A stretch of DNA of 64,000 nucleotides from NCBI GenBank assembly GCA_963791325.1, contig CAWBRU010000011.1, positions 62,001 to 126,000 on the forward strand, written 5' to 3'. The DNA is from JBEVJK01 sp963791325. Its GTDB lineage: Bacteria; Pseudomonadota; Alphaproteobacteria; Rhizobiales; Rhizobiaceae. Below are positions 63,065 through 64,000 of the stretch, one piece after another (the stretch's first letter is position 1; each line of letters starts with the position of its first letter). The notes below the pieces were generated by a model, which saw nothing but the letters and a program-made list of their open reading frames with translations, did no database searches and was not told the origin of the DNA. The translations under genes were made by a program, and so were the position numbers.

Positions 63065-64000
63065 ATGCAGCCCGCCGACGCCATTCCCGTAACGGTGCTC
63101 ACCGGATTCCTCGGCGCCGGCAAGACCACATGGCTCAACCGGCTGCTCAGCGATCCGGATCTCGCCGACACGGCCGTCATCATCAACGAGTTCGGCCAGG
63201 TGCCGATCGATCATCTCCTCGTCGAGACTGCCTCCGACGGGGTGATCGAGCTTTCCGACGGCTGTATTTGCTGCACGGTCAGGGGAGAACTGGTCGATAC
63301 GCTGGCCGAGCTCATCGATCGCCTGCAGACCGGCCGCATCGGCCGGCTGGCCCGTGTCGTCATCGAGACTACCGGCTTGGCCGATCCGGCCCCCGTGCTG
63401 CAGGCGCTGATGGCGCACCCGGTTCTGGCTCAGGCGTTCCGGCTGGACGGGGTGGTGTGCTTGGTCGACGCTTTCCATGGCATGGCGACGCTCGATGCCT
63501 ATGGCGAAGCCGTCCGCCAAGCGGCGATGGCCGACCGCCTCGTGATCAGCAAGTCGGACATTGCCGGCGCCAAGACCGCGGCGCTGACGGCGCGGCTGCG
63601 GCAGCTCAACCCCGCCGCCGAAATCCTCGACGGGCAGAGCTGTGCGGCGGCCGGTGCGGCCTTGATTGCCTGCGGGCTCTACGATCCAGCGGCCAAGACC
63701 GCCGCCGTTGCACGCTGGCTTGGGGGTTCGTTCGGCGCCGGGCCGCACGGTCATCAGGCTCACGGTGATGCCGGGTATGGCCATGACGATGCGGCCTGCA
63801 GACATGATCGCCGCATCGCTGCGGTGTCCCTCGCCGTCGACCGGCCGCTGCCGCGCGCTGCCGTTTTTACCTTCCTCGATCTTCTTGACGCCACCCTGGG
63901 CGACCGGCTGTTGCGACTGAAGGGCATCGTCGAGCTCGCCGAGGACGGCACCCGGCCGCTGGTGCTGCACGCGGTGCAGCGCACATTCCATCCGCCGGTC
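63065..64000 (+). CDS. CobW/COG0523 family GTPase, truncated by window end
   Basis: The first 312 residues are in the window. Walker A GFLGAGKTT lies at residues 14-22, the metal-binding CxCC in GCICCTV near 68-74, the base-recognition SKSD near 161-164, and a His-rich loop (GPHGHQAHG ... GHDDAACRHD) near 228-250. These GTPases act as metallochaperones for zinc or cobalt. ATG 7 bp after the carboxypeptidase stop, so the two are probably cotranscribed. The start of the C-terminal CobW_C domain is visible. Confidence 0.85.
   Translation, partial: MQPADAIPVTVLTGFLGAGKTTWLNRLLSDPDLADTAVIINEFGQVPIDHLLVETASDGVIELSDGCICCTVRGELVDTLAELIDRLQTGRIGRLARVVIETTGLADPAPVLQALMAHPVLAQAFRLDGVVCLVDAFHGMATLDAYGEAVRQAAMADRLVISKSDIAGAKTAALTARLRQLNPAAEILDGQSCAAAGAALIACGLYDPAAKTAAVARWLGGSFGAGPHGHQAHGDAGYGHDDAACRHDRRIAAVSLAVDRPLPRAAVFTFLDLLDATLGDRLLRLKGIVELAEDGTRPLVLHAVQRTFHPPV

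Overview
The window looks like chromosome of an alphaproteobacterium of the Hyphomicrobiales (Rhizobiales), with G+C near two thirds by eye. The evidence is a bcsN-A-B-Z-TPR cellulose operon of the rhizobial type, an arabinose-polysaccharide-like locus resembling one I recall from Sinorhizobium meliloti, rhizobial-type small secreted proteins, and two copies of an 83-bp dispersed repeat. I saw no phage, transposase, CRISPR array or rRNA. There is one tRNA gene.

Layout. (1) 0.1-10.9 kb is an amine catabolism locus. It holds a DeoR regulator, a ydcSTUV-type putrescine ABC transporter and a PatD-type aldehyde dehydrogenase, followed by a TIM-barrel isomerase. A covalent-flavin/GcvT oxidoreductase and a choline-kinase-like phosphotransferase are divergent from it. 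(2) 11.0-17.7 kb holds an RND efflux pair, a small Cys-rich secreted protein, and an HxlR regulator divergent from an acyl-CoA dehydrogenase. (3) 17.9-29.4 kb, minus strand, is the cellulose operon (bcsN, bcsA, bcsB, bcsZ, TPR protein), preceded by a membrane class III nucleotide cyclase. bcsA to the TPR gene are chained by 4-bp overlaps. (4) 29.6-31.6 kb is an SBP56/methanethiol oxidase coupled to a membrane protein. (5) 31.7-34.6 kb holds a polyol dehydrogenase, an M81 peptidase and a RidA protein. All three are broken by many single-base indels and no nonsense substitutions, so base-calling error is more likely than decay. (6) 34.8-45.6 kb is sugar metabolism. It holds an SDR and RpiR regulator pair, a candidate small RNA, a minus-strand sugar ABC operon ending in rhamnose mutarotase, and a divergent FadR-type regulator followed by an acetoacetate-decarboxylase-like protein, a hydroxyacid dehydrogenase, a Gfo/Idh protein and an SDR. 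(7) 46.6-52.1 kb, minus strand, is a second synthase-dependent polysaccharide locus: UDP-xylose synthase, UDP-sugar 4-epimerase, processive GT2, GH26-like glycanase and DUF995 protein. (8) 52.6-64.0 kb is mixed: NDH-2, small proteins, a Tat amidohydrolase, an H-NS-like protein, an SGNH hydrolase, a CYTH-CHAD protein, tRNA-Arg(CCU), an M20 hydrolase, a D,D-carboxypeptidase and a CobW GTPase cut by the window end.

How the parts fit. Two separate polysaccharide synthases, each with its own glycanase, suggest a surface-attachment or biofilm lifestyle. The catabolic loci (putrescine or methylated amines, sugars or polyols, methanethiol) fit a soil or plant-associated heterotroph. Palindromes of the form TGGTCNGRCCA lie before the FadR-type regulator (41.2 kb) and before the isomerase at 10.05 kb, which suggests shared or related GntR/FadR control. 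Function calls rest on motif and family recognition by reading; no database search was run.
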